A DNA stretch of 64,000 bases from Clostridiales bacterium (lineage in GTDB: Bacteria; Bacillota; Clostridia; Lachnospirales; Lachnospiraceae), in assembly GCA_018365455.1 (NCBI GenBank), contig JAGZJZ010000014.1, positions 1 to 64,000 on the forward strand, given 5' to 3'. This document shows, piece by piece, positions 1 through 6,607 of the stretch (within the stretch, counting starts at the first letter, position 1; each line of letters begins with the position of its first letter). Below the pieces are notes generated by a model that was given only the letters and a program-made list of their open reading frames with translations, had not been told where the DNA came from and did no database searches. The translations under genes were made by a program, and so were the position numbers.

Positions 1-352
1 GTACATCACCGAATTTGCTCCAAAGTATTTCATACTCCTCTTTATCACATCTACTACAATCGTTTCTTATATTACAGGTATTACAATCGTAGATTCCTGA
101 TTCGCAGTTATTATCATCCACTTCTTCTTTTAGTGGTTCAGACATATCTAAAACTTGTATGGGATCTCCGTCTGGATCATCTTTCCCATATACCCTTACC
201 TGAACACATTTTTTCCCAGGGTTATATTCCATGATCACTCCTGGTTGACCATCTACATTTTCAAGTAGTAGCGCAATTCCTGGATATTCTTCATCTTGTA
301 GAACTGAAGCTGCTATTTTCCCTACTGGCGTATTAACATATAATTTATTCAT
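1..352 (-). CDS. Hypothetical protein, C-terminus outside window
   Basis: The frame is open from an ATG at 352 to the left edge, giving the first 117 residues; the rest lies outside the window. The N-terminal half is acidic and beta-like. From about residue 88 there is a cluster of six cysteines (pattern C-x6-C-x2-C-x5-C-x2-C after an earlier C), which suggests a metal-binding knuckle. It is the last visible member of the leftward array of small genes. I do not recognise the family. Confidence 0.7.
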   Translation of the reverse strand, partial: MNKLYVNTPVGKIAASVLQDEEYPGIALLLENVDGQPGVIMEYNPGKKCVQVRVYGKDDPDGDPIQVLDMSEPLKEEVDDNNCESGIYDCNTCNIRNDCSRCDKEEYEILWSKFGDV

Positions 353-367
353 ATCCAACCCCTTCTT

Positions 368-496
368 TCACTCTTCTTCTGGGTCATAGTATCCACATTT
401 ACATTTCCACTCCCAACCAGCGAAATTCCCATCTGAATCCTCATTATCAATCAATTCCATTTTACTTCCACATCTTGGACAATTTTTATTTTCCAT
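368..496 (-). CDS. 42-aa zinc-ribbon miniprotein
   Basis: A short ORF with a CPRCG motif near the N-terminus and a CKCG motif near the C-terminus, the typical paired knuckles of a zinc ribbon. The tail is acidic. It lies between two leftward genes and starts behind a GGAGTAG-type ribosome site. Function unknown; a DNA- or protein-binding accessory role is only a guess. Confidence 0.6.
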   Translation of the reverse strand: MENKNCPRCGSKMELIDNEDSDGNFAGWEWKCKCGYYDPEEE

Positions 497-572
497 ATTC
501 TACTCCTTTTGTTTAACATATTGTTCCATCTATTTAATTCCTGAATTTAAACGTGCATTTCATCCCTCTACG

Positions 573-824
573 CTATATTGCAAGTTTAATACCTTGCAAT
601 GCCTTGAGTATTTCTTCAATGGAAAATGTTTTAACATATTGCTCTCCATTTGCAAGTACCCATGAAATATTGTAAGACTCATCGTCTTTAGAGCATTTAC
701 AAAACATAACACAACTTGCGTTATATCCCATTGCTTGTAAAATAATATTACCAAAGACATCACTTTCGATATCAGCATATCGGTCAATGGTTTCTTTATA
801 TATGTAATTCATTAACATTTTCAT
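573..824 (-). CDS. Hypothetical 83-aa protein
   Basis: Leftward small gene. I chose the ATG at 824 because GGAG lies six bases upstream; an ATG at 857 is possible but has no good ribosome site. The protein has a Cys pair in a CxxxFCKC context near the middle and an amphipathic C-terminal helix. Not recognised. It follows the next upstream gene in the same direction, so they are probably co-transcribed. Confidence 0.6.
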   Translation of the reverse strand: MKMLMNYIYKETIDRYADIESDVFGNIILQAMGYNASCVMFCKCSKDDESYNISWVLANGEQYVKTFSIEEILKALQGIKLAI

Positions 825-857
825 ATTTTTCTCCAATCTTTTCTTGAAAGACATCAT

Positions 858-1085
858 TCATGGCAATACTTTTGTGATTCTCCAAATCCGATAATGCCCT
901 TTATATCTTGCCCATGCACTTAATCCATCTTCTCCCATTTCACAATGGTTGCCATATTCGATGTTATGTTCATCAGAAGTAAAGCCATTAAACTCAGCAT
1001 CTATGTATTCTTTTGCTTCTTCTAAACTTTTGTACTCCTTATTACAAAGAACATGTTCACCATAAACATCTATTAAAAAATACAT
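858..1085 (-). CDS. Hypothetical 75-aa protein
   Basis: Begins at an ATG preceded by AGGGG at a suitable distance; an upstream in-frame ATG at 1139 lacks such a site. The sequence mixes aromatic strands with an acidic helix (EEAKEYIDAEF), like many small phage alpha/beta proteins. No recognised family. It belongs to the leftward array. Confidence 0.6.
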   Translation of the reverse strand: MYFLIDVYGEHVLCNKEYKSLEEAKEYIDAEFNGFTSDEHNIEYGNHCEMGEDGLSAWARYKGHYRIWRITKVLP

Positions 1086-1122
1086 ATTAATTCCCCTATT
1101 CCCGCACCTTAAAAGGTACATT

Positions 1123-1320
1123 TCAACTGTTAATTTCAATATTCACAGCAAGCAAATTCTCGCCTATGATGTGAATATCAGTAACTGTTTCATTCTTATA
1201 CATCTTCATTTTCTCTTTATTGCTTGATTCAAATTCTTCTATAAAATTTCCATTTTTATTAACTCCAATCAAAACTTTGTCGTAAGGAATAATACTACTT
1301 ATACTTTCTAATGTAGTCAT
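1123..1320 (-). CDS. Hypothetical 65-aa protein
   Basis: Start at 1320 is set by GGAGGTGTAAGC directly before the ATG. The ribosome site overlaps the stop of the preceding gene that ends at 1323, so the two are probably translationally linked. The protein is a small mixed alpha/beta sequence without recognisable motifs. Confidence 0.6.
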   Translation of the reverse strand: MTTLESISSIIPYDKVLIGVNKNGNFIEEFESSNKEKMKMYKNETVTDIHIIGENLLAVNIEINS

Positions 1321-1322
1321 GC

Positions 1323-1562
1323 TTACACCTCCATACAATATGTGTTTATTGCTCTACGATTTTCTGGTGTATCAATCCATCCAAAGTATCTTCTATCAAA
1401 GTTTTCAGGCAGTTCTTCTATTGGAATGATTTTGACACCATCCTTAATGGCTTGTTCAACAGCTTCTTCATCGGACTTAAAACAAGTATTTGAATCTATC
1501 TTTTGAATTTCAAGCATTCCCGTTCCATCAAAATTAGTAATGTCATATCCTTTTTTACTCAT
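1323..1562 (-). CDS. Hypothetical 79-aa protein
   Basis: Leftward ORF with GGAG upstream of its ATG at 1562. Contains the segment EEAVEQAIKDGVKIIPIEELPENF, typical of small conserved phage or mobile-element proteins of Clostridia, but I cannot name the family. Immediately followed by the gene ending at 1123. Confidence 0.65.
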   Translation of the reverse strand: MSKKGYDITNFDGTGMLEIQKIDSNTCFKSDEEAVEQAIKDGVKIIPIEELPENFDRRYFGWIDTPENRRAINTYCMEV

Positions 1563-1595
1563 ATTATTCTCCGTTCCGTTCTAAAGGACTTAAAA

Positions 1596-1730
1596 TCATT
1601 GCTTCAACTGTTCATTGTCATCTGGAATATCATCAATACATCCCGTCTGTGCCATACATATATCGCATGTTGGACAATCATCACAATTAAATGTTGTACA
1701 TGTTTTGCAAGGACAATAACTTTTTGCCAT
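1596..1730 (-). CDS. 44-aa cysteine-rich miniprotein
   Basis: Nine of the first 36 residues are cysteines (CPCKTCTTFNC, CPTCDIC spacing), so it almost certainly binds metal or is heavily disulfide-bonded; the tail is acidic. Start at 1730 has GGAGGAATGCATA upstream. It is below the usual ORF length cut-off but clean. Function unknown. Confidence 0.6.
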   Translation of the reverse strand: MAKSYCPCKTCTTFNCDDCPTCDICMAQTGCIDDIPDDNEQLKQ

Positions 1731-1868
1731 TATGCATTCCTCCATTCCTGTTATTCTGTAAAAAAAATTAATGATATAATCATTTGCATCTGGTAAGCAA
1801 AGTGATTCCTATTCCTGGTGCATAAATTATCATATTCATAATCTTCTCTCCTTCAATTGAAATTCACT

Positions 1869-2030
1869 TTATAATTGTTTGTGTAATTTATAATCGCCAG
1901 GAATAGCCATGTATTCCTGTAATCTCACACCGGAATCACAGCACCACTCTAACGCCTTTGCCAGACTCCCTTCTTCTGTTTCTTTTAACACTTCATCATT
2001 TACTTCCAATATTGCTAAATACCTCGACAT
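1869..2030 (-). CDS. Hypothetical 53-aa protein
   Basis: Short leftward ORF with AAGGAG upstream of the ATG at 2030. The N-terminus reads like a beta strand followed by an acidic helix, with WCCDSG near residue 30. It follows the 55-aa gene that ends at 2051 after a 20-base gap holding the ribosome site. Not recognised. Confidence 0.55.
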   Translation of the reverse strand: MSRYLAILEVNDEVLKETEEGSLAKALEWCCDSGVRLQEYMAIPGDYKLHKQL

Positions 2031-2050
2031 ATTCGCTTGTCTCCTTTGGT

Positions 2051-2218
2051 CTAAGCTGTGTGACTCTTTTTAAAATGTTCCGGATGATATTGTCCCCAAA
2101 TTCTTTTATATTCTCTAGCACCTATAACACAGGCAGCTCCCGGAGTCTTTAATATAAGATACGGTTCCTCTTTGATTCCGTCTATTACAGCCAACACTCT
2201 AATATCTTCATGTTTCAT
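2051..2218 (-). CDS. Hypothetical 55-aa protein
   Basis: The ATG at 2218 overlaps the TGA of the upstream membrane protein gene (ATGA arrangement), which argues for translational coupling. The last third is basic (REYKRIWGQYHPEHFKKSH). No family recognised. Confidence 0.55.
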   Translation of the reverse strand: MKHEDIRVLAVIDGIKEEPYLILKTPGAACVIGAREYKRIWGQYHPEHFKKSHTA

Positions 2219-2532
2219 TCGTATTCCTCCCAGTAGTCATTGATAAGCCACTTTTTCTTACTTAGAAACAGAGGAACACCCATTAGCCATAAGAATACAG
2301 CCAAGGTCATCCCCTCTGTTTCGGGTAATAAAATAGCAGCCAATAGTCCGATGAAAAGAACTAATGCTGCTAATAGTTTTTGTTTTGCATAATATATTTT
2401 ACGCTGTCTTTGCTTTCTTTTGACTCTTTGAAGTTTCTTTTGGGTAACTAACCACTCGTGATGGCGTTGTTGCTGCAAGATCTCCCTTGCTTGATCCAAT
2501 GTATAGTAATCGTATTCCGCTGCTATGTTCAT
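2215..2532 (-). CDS. Small membrane protein, 105 aa
   Basis: The N-terminal 50 residues are strongly charged and helical (many K, R and Q). They are followed by two hydrophobic segments at about residues 53-68 and 74-90 separated by a short PETEG turn, then a charged tail. This suggests a two-pass membrane protein with a cytoplasmic coiled N-terminus. Overlaps the start of the next gene by four bases. Role unknown. Confidence 0.65.
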   Translation of the reverse strand: MNIAAEYDYYTLDQAREILQQQRHHEWLVTQKKLQRVKRKQRQRKIYYAKQKLLAALVLFIGLLAAILLPETEGMTLAVFLWLMGVPLFLSKKKWLINDYWEEYE

Positions 2533-2545
2533 TATCTTTTCTCCC

Positions 2546-2788
2546 TTATATCAATTTGTAAAGTTGTTTCATTTTTTCATGTTTAAATCCCAATGAAGCG
2601 AGAACTTGCCCTATTCCCACTATTTCTCCATAATGCTGGTCTGCTTTTCTCTGCTCCAAAGCAGCTTTTTCTTCCTCATTCTGTTTTACATACTCTTCAT
2701 ATAATGCAAATTCTTCTTGAGATTCTTTCCCTTTTCGAATCCCATATTCCATTAATTTCTCACACTTCTTTTTCTCTTCTTTTGTCAT
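2546..2788 (-). CDS. Hypothetical charged 80-aa protein
   Basis: Almost entirely Lys/Glu-rich helix, probably a coiled coil (KEEKKKCEKLMEYG onward). Its ATG at 2788 overlaps the stop of the upstream secreted-protein gene in an ATGA junction. No catalytic motif is visible. Confidence 0.6.
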   Translation of the reverse strand: MTKEEKKKCEKLMEYGIRKGKESQEEFALYEEYVKQNEEEKAALEQRKADQHYGEIVGIGQVLASLGFKHEKMKQLYKLI

Positions 2789-3129
2789 GAGCGTTTCCCC
2801 TTTACTATTCTGACTGAAATAATCCGGTCATCAGATATCTTTTTGGTTCCTCTGGTATTGAAAGTTACTTTTACTTTCTGCCCATCTTTGAACCTTGCCT
2901 TGTACACTTTATGTTTCTTGTCCCATCTCATATACGGGTTTCTCTTTGATTGCTTGTCAGATAACAACCACTCATTACCATCCTTAGTTACGATTGTCAT
3001 GTAATCATAATACGTCCCGGTCGCAGTCCTTGTTTTCGCTTTCTTTGCCTGGACTGGGAATGATGATAAGATAATTAGTGCTATTACGGCTAATATTAAC
3101 ATTGCTATTTTATATGTTTTATTCTTCAT
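2785..3129 (-). CDS. Putative secreted or lipid-facing protein, 114 aa
   Basis: Begins with a Lys-containing N-region and a hydrophobic core (about residues 7-24) ending near SFPVQAKKA, a credible signal-peptidase I site. The mature part is a basic beta-rich domain resembling small extracytoplasmic proteins. Start at 3129 follows GGAGTGATAATC. It could act at the host surface, for example in superinfection exclusion, but this is inference. Confidence 0.65.
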   Translation of the reverse strand: MKNKTYKIAMLILAVIALIILSSFPVQAKKAKTRTATGTYYDYMTIVTKDGNEWLLSDKQSKRNPYMRWDKKHKVYKARFKDGQKVKVTFNTRGTKKISDDRIISVRIVKGKRS

Positions 3130-3156
3130 GATTATCACTCCTTTTAAATGTAGAAT

Positions 3157-3324
3157 TCATCGTTTGACAATTCTTCTTATTACTTCTCCTATACATTGTT
3201 CTGATTCAAACAATCGTACAACATCTCTTTTACAATGACCGAAGTAACAAACACAATGTTCTTTTCCATTGTTATCAGTGTAGTACACGTCATATAAATC
3301 ACCATTTTGAAAATCCTCTTTCAT
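3157..3324 (-). CDS. Hypothetical 55-aa protein
   Basis: Start at 3324 is supported by AAGGGGGGAAAAC before the ATG; a longer frame to 3363 lacks such a site. Contains CVCYFGHCKRDVVRLF, with two near Cys residues and a basic helix. Not recognised. Confidence 0.55.
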   Translation of the reverse strand: MKEDFQNGDLYDVYYTDNNGKEHCVCYFGHCKRDVVRLFESEQCIGEVIRRIVKR

Positions 3325-3359
3325 GTTTTCCCCCCTTGAAACTGTGGTTTTATTCCTTC

Positions 3360-3632
3360 TCACAGTAACGCATACAGCATTTTCTCTTCTGTAGTAATGT
3401 CCCGATTTGTAATTTCTTTATTTGCATCATTCTCCGTTCCATCACAACCATACGGGCATTCTTTTATACATTCCTCACACATAGAACAAGGGGCTAACGG
3501 CTTTCCACATTCTGGACACCGTGTAACCCCTTTAGAAAATATAACTTGATCCGTATCGCACCAAGGACAATACTCAATCGTGTACTTGTCCAGGTTGTAT
3601 TTATCTTTTAGTTCCTCTCTGCTAATTGACAT
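3360..3632 (-). CDS. Zinc-finger protein, 90 aa
   Basis: Four Cys pairs are visible: CPWC near residue 22, CPEC near 38, CSMC near 48 and CEEC/CPYGC near 52-60. This is consistent with two zinc ribbons or a ferredoxin-like cluster fold. The C-terminus is acidic. Part of the leftward array of Cys-rich small proteins. Function unknown. Confidence 0.65.
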   Translation of the reverse strand: MSISREELKDKYNLDKYTIEYCPWCDTDQVIFSKGVTRCPECGKPLAPCSMCEECIKECPYGCDGTENDANKEITNRDITTEEKMLYALL

Positions 3633-3652
3633 ATAGTTCCCTTTCCTTCTGA

Positions 3653-4054
3653 TTAATCCACCTCAACAATTGTTTGCATATTAATGTATTCTTTTTCTTC
3701 TTCCACGTTAAAAGTCTGAAGCAGATTACTCCATGTTCGTTCGGAATAATCATCTTTATACAAGGTTATTTGATCTATCTTCGGTTCAATATTCAAATAA
3801 CAGCGGATATCAGTCATATACTCCCAGACTGTACACTCTTTACAGATCCTCACGGCTGCTTTGACCATAGCTCTGCAGAAATCGTCAGTCATTAATTTAC
3901 TACTACTTTTAATATCTTCTATTTGTATATCTGCCACTTCTTTAAGTTGATTAAATCCATGCTCCAGTATATATGAAAAGATAGCTGCTTCCATTCTACT
4001 GTCAAATTCCTGTGCAATGATTTTTCCTATTTTAGTTTCGTAATATGGTGTCAT
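3653..4054 (-). CDS. Hypothetical 133-aa protein
   Basis: I placed the start at the second ATG (4054) because GGAGG sits seven bases upstream; the first ATG at 4060 is too close to it. The sequence is mostly helical with a central KAAVRICKECTVWEYM segment. No recognised motif. An isolated helical adaptor or inhibitor is possible. Confidence 0.6.
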   Translation of the reverse strand: MTPYYETKIGKIIAQEFDSRMEAAIFSYILEHGFNQLKEVADIQIEDIKSSSKLMTDDFCRAMVKAAVRICKECTVWEYMTDIRCYLNIEPKIDQITLYKDDYSERTWSNLLQTFNVEEEKEYINMQTIVEVD

Positions 4055-4118
4055 ATGCATTCCTCCCTTTTTCTAATGCTTCTTTCATTTTTACTTTTTA
4101 TAATACATCCCTCTATCG

Positions 4119-4319
4119 CTATACGGCTTGATATTCGCCATCATAGCCGTATGTATTTAGATATATAGTTATATATCCTTTATTATTCGAAGCATGATGA
4201 ATTTCCATATTTCCGAACTGTGCATATTTTCTACTGTTCAGGAAATAAATATTATTGCTTAAATCATAAATTGCATTTACTTCAAAATTACAAACTGCCA
4301 AAAAATCTTTAGTTTTCAT
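4119..4319 (-). CDS. Hypothetical 66-aa protein
   Basis: ATG at 4319 is preceded by GGAGATAGAAAG. Asn- and Tyr-rich beta-type sequence with no motif I can name. It is the second gene downstream of the small RNA copy near 4.65 kb. Confidence 0.55.
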   Translation of the reverse strand: MKTKDFLAVCNFEVNAIYDLSNNIYFLNSRKYAQFGNMEIHHASNNKGYITIYLNTYGYDGEYQAV

Positions 4320-4356
4320 CTTTCTATCTCCATTTTTTGCCCTCAGAGCATCCGTT

Positions 4357-4542
4357 TCAACCGCTAATAGACCTAAGTAAATTAAATAACTTTGGTGCTA
4401 CATTCTGAATTTTGCGGAAATCTTTTATCATATCTTGTAAATCTTCTATTTTATCCTCCTTGCCACAATAGTCCATTTTAACTAACCAACTATAAAAATC
4501 ACATGCTACTTCTTCTGCATTATATAATATTGTATTATCCAT
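4357..4542 (-). CDS. Hypothetical 61-aa protein
   Basis: Start at 4542 is set by AAGGAGG eight bases upstream; the alternative ATG at 4548 would be only two bases away. Acidic, helical protein with a central WLVKMDYCGKEDKIEDL segment. It is the first gene to the left of the small-RNA copy near 4.65 kb. Not recognised. Confidence 0.55.
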   Translation of the reverse strand: MDNTILYNAEEVACDFYSWLVKMDYCGKEDKIEDLQDMIKDFRKIQNVAPKLFNLLRSISG

Positions 4543-4614
4543 ATTCATATCCTCCTTGAAATTCGTGTTTCATTTTTATTTCCCTCTCTTTTTTAATATT
4601 TATTTTTTTTACTA

Positions 4615-4643
4615 TTGACAAACAACAAAAAAGAGAGTAGAGT
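4615..4643 (+). promoter_or_regulatory. Promoter of small RNA copy A
   Basis: A consensus TTGACA is followed after 17 bases by TAGAGT. The homologous locus near 14.37 kb keeps TTGACA, the 17-base spacing and a TANANT -10 box. This conservation is the reason for calling transcription on the plus strand. Confidence 0.5.
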
Positions 4644-4649
4644 AATACT

Positions 4650-4755
4650 TGCATGGACGAGCACTTACCGCTCATCCAAAAATGCACCTATTAGTTTTAT
4701 AGCCAGCAGTTACGACTTGCTGGCTATATTTATGCATATAAATATTTCTTTTTTG
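4650..4755 (+). ncRNA. Putative small RNA, copy A of a two-copy family
   Basis: The segment contains a long hairpin closed by TGCAT/ATGCA, then a 10-bp hairpin (4699-4708 with 4718-4727) whose nine-base loop GTTACGACT matches the other copy. It ends in a T-rich run. The second copy at 14.4 kb shows compensatory base changes in the 10-bp stem. The RNA would run antisense to the 3' end of a minus-strand reading frame. Function unknown. Confidence 0.45.
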
Positions 4756-4799
4756 TTTGTTATAGGGATTAAAATTCCCTTTGCTTTGAAATCGGTCTT

Positions 4800-4991
4800 T
4801 CATCTTATGCTTAATGGCGCTGTTCTTACGTACTCATATGCAGCTTCTTTTCCATTATGTTGCAATTCTCCGTATACTGAAAACCAAATTATGTCCATAT
4901 CTGCATTTGTCAGTTTGACTTCTGGTCTTTCTTCTTGATATCTTTGAATTACTATTGAATATAAATCATCCGCTATGTCTCTTTTTAGCAT
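4800..4991 (-). CDS. Hypothetical 63-aa protein
   Basis: Start at 4991 has AGGTGAT upstream. The sequence reads as a helical protein with a WFSVYGELQHNGKEAAYEYV segment. A second minus-strand frame starts at its stop codon (4803 down to 4672, about 43 codons). Its residues RFQSKGNF resemble the DFNARGFL C-terminus of the gene ending at 14474, so it may be a damaged relative. Confidence 0.5.
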   Translation of the reverse strand: MLKRDIADDLYSIVIQRYQEERPEVKLTNADMDIIWFSVYGELQHNGKEAAYEYVRTAPLSIR

Positions 4992-5000
4992 ATTTATCAC

Positions 5001-5855
5001 CTACCCTTTTATTGATATAACCGTAAGCGCCGCCGCCAACAATCCAGCTTCAGCAACACTATCACTGCTACTAATAAGATTTTCCATGCTATTCAGAAAT
5101 GTATCTCCTTCTCCATGCTCTTTCTGTGGATTTCTATGTACCATTTCAGGTATTAAAACCTCAATAATGTCTCGCTCTCCCATTCCTTCAACACTTTCTG
5201 TATCTCCACGATTTAAAGCAACTTGCTTTCCATACGCAATAGCCTCTTCTCTTTGCAACGCATTGAAATAATTTTCATTTGAAATATTGGGGTTATAATG
5301 ATACTCAATGAAAAATCCTGTTCCGCCGTGATTATGTCCAAGTCCGAAAGTAGTGATATTATACATAGGTTCTCCACATTCAGACCAAATTTTTCCATCG
5401 TAGATTATATACTCCGAGGCACGTTCTTTAATAGTATTTATTACATCTTCCTTGTTGTCTGACTTAACGATCGAATGTTCTGAAAACTCTTCCCCACCTT
5501 TCCAATATGGAGCGTAACCAGTTATTTTCCTTTTAATATAGTCTAAACTTTCATAGACTAAACTAATAGCAGATCCATGAGTAACTCTAACCGGTATATA
5601 TAATTTCTCATTGTACGTTCTCATTTTTTCGGAGAACATTTTATATTCGCTGCTTCTATTAAAATCATCATAGGATTTTGCATTTTCATATACGCTCTTG
5701 TAGTCGTGTACAATAAAAGCAACTGGAAATTCCTGCTCTGTTATTTCCTTTACTTCTACACTGTAAACATCCTTAACCATTCTTGAACGCACTTTTTTGT
5801 GTCTCTTTGTTGGTAAATATTTTTCTTCGTACCAAAATGTAATATCATATAACAT
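5001..5855 (-). CDS. Hypothetical 284-aa protein
   Basis: Start at 5855 follows GAGGAGGGAATAAGT; a frame to 5888 has no ribosome site. The N-terminus is a strand-rich segment with many basic residues, the centre contains GLGHNHGGTGFF, and the C-terminus ends in a hydrophobic alanine-rich helix (about the last 20 residues). I do not recognise the family. Its size and position suggest a conserved accessory protein of large clostridial phages or elements. Confidence 0.65.
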   Translation of the reverse strand: MLYDITFWYEEKYLPTKRHKKVRSRMVKDVYSVEVKEITEQEFPVAFIVHDYKSVYENAKSYDDFNRSSEYKMFSEKMRTYNEKLYIPVRVTHGSAISLVYESLDYIKRKITGYAPYWKGGEEFSEHSIVKSDNKEDVINTIKERASEYIIYDGKIWSECGEPMYNITTFGLGHNHGGTGFFIEYHYNPNISNENYFNALQREEAIAYGKQVALNRGDTESVEGMGERDIIEVLIPEMVHRNPQKEHGEGDTFLNSMENLISSSDSVAEAGLLAAALTVISIKG

Positions 5856-5944
5856 ACTTATTCCCTCCTCTTTCCAAATAAAAAGCATCCAGATATATAT
5901 TCTCTAAATGCTTAATCGATTTTGTTATGAATTTGGTTTTTCAA

Positions 5945-6106
5945 CTACCACTCCATTAGCATCACATCCAACAAATCAAAGAACCTTTCTAATGTTTTAT
6001 TCTGTGTATCAGTTGGATTTTGTTTTATATATTTATTAATTGCTTTCATAAGATCTGCAATTTCCGTTCTGCTTTCAAATTGAATTGCATCCATATTCTT
6101 TTTCAT
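5945..6106 (-). CDS. Hypothetical 53-aa protein
   Basis: ATG at 6106 is preceded by GGAGGGAAAAC, which decides this start over the longer frame. Helical, with a hydrophobic C-terminal FFDLLDVMLMEW. No family recognised. Confidence 0.55.
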   Translation of the reverse strand: MKKNMDAIQFESRTEIADLMKAINKYIKQNPTDTQNKTLERFFDLLDVMLMEW

Positions 6107-6143
6107 GTTTTCCCTCCAATCTACGATGAAAACTTGTTTTATA

Positions 6144-6314
6144 TTAAAAGTCGCTTGCCATATCTTCAAATGCCTGTCTCCAAATGATTTTTGCTTCCGA
6201 ATCTGGTAATCCACACTTATTCAAAGTTGAAAAACCGTATCCATATTTAAGACAATCACAACTGTTCTGGTAAACAAATTGTTTTGTTTGATCTGAGTAT
6301 CTTCTTTTATACAT
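6144..6314 (-). CDS. Hypothetical 56-aa protein
   Basis: A small ORF starting at 6314 behind GGAGGAATATTG. It has CDC and one further Cys near the middle (SCDCLKYGYGFSTLNKCG) and a helical end. It lies tightly between neighbours in the leftward array. Not recognised. Confidence 0.55.
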   Translation of the reverse strand: MYKRRYSDQTKQFVYQNSCDCLKYGYGFSTLNKCGLPDSEAKIIWRQAFEDMASDF

Positions 6315-6328
6315 CAATATTCCTCCTA

Positions 6329-6592
6329 CTATGTATAATTAAATAAATTATAGACTTCATCAAATCCAATAATATCCACATTATCTGGTGGATCTATTTC
6401 AGAATCATGAAGTACTCTTACGTAATAATCCTTATCCTCTAAGTATTTATAACCGTTACTTATACCATCTTCTAAGTCTTTATTGGTCTCCTTACAAAAA
6501 CCCTCTATATCCTCTGTAAGTGCATCTGTAATGAATAGCATTGCATCATGGCTCATTCCTTCTGTTATTAAAATTTTTCTTTTATCCTCCAT
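6329..6592 (-). CDS. Hypothetical acidic 87-aa protein
   Basis: Strongly acidic (many D and E), starting at 6592 behind GGAGCAGC. The charge pattern resembles DNA-mimic or inhibitor proteins of phages, but no family motif is present, so this is only a resemblance. It lies 15 bases downstream of the methyltransferase gene. Confidence 0.6.
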   Translation of the reverse strand: MEDKRKILITEGMSHDAMLFITDALTEDIEGFCKETNKDLEDGISNGYKYLEDKDYYVRVLHDSEIDPPDNVDIIGFDEVYNLFNYT

Positions 6593-6607
6593 GCTGCTCC
6601 TTTCTTT

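Noticed and set aside
1741..1860. A 19-codon minus-strand frame starting near 1840 with a ribosome site
   Set aside because: Too short to support as a gene and without motif; could be a leader peptide or a frameshifted remnant.
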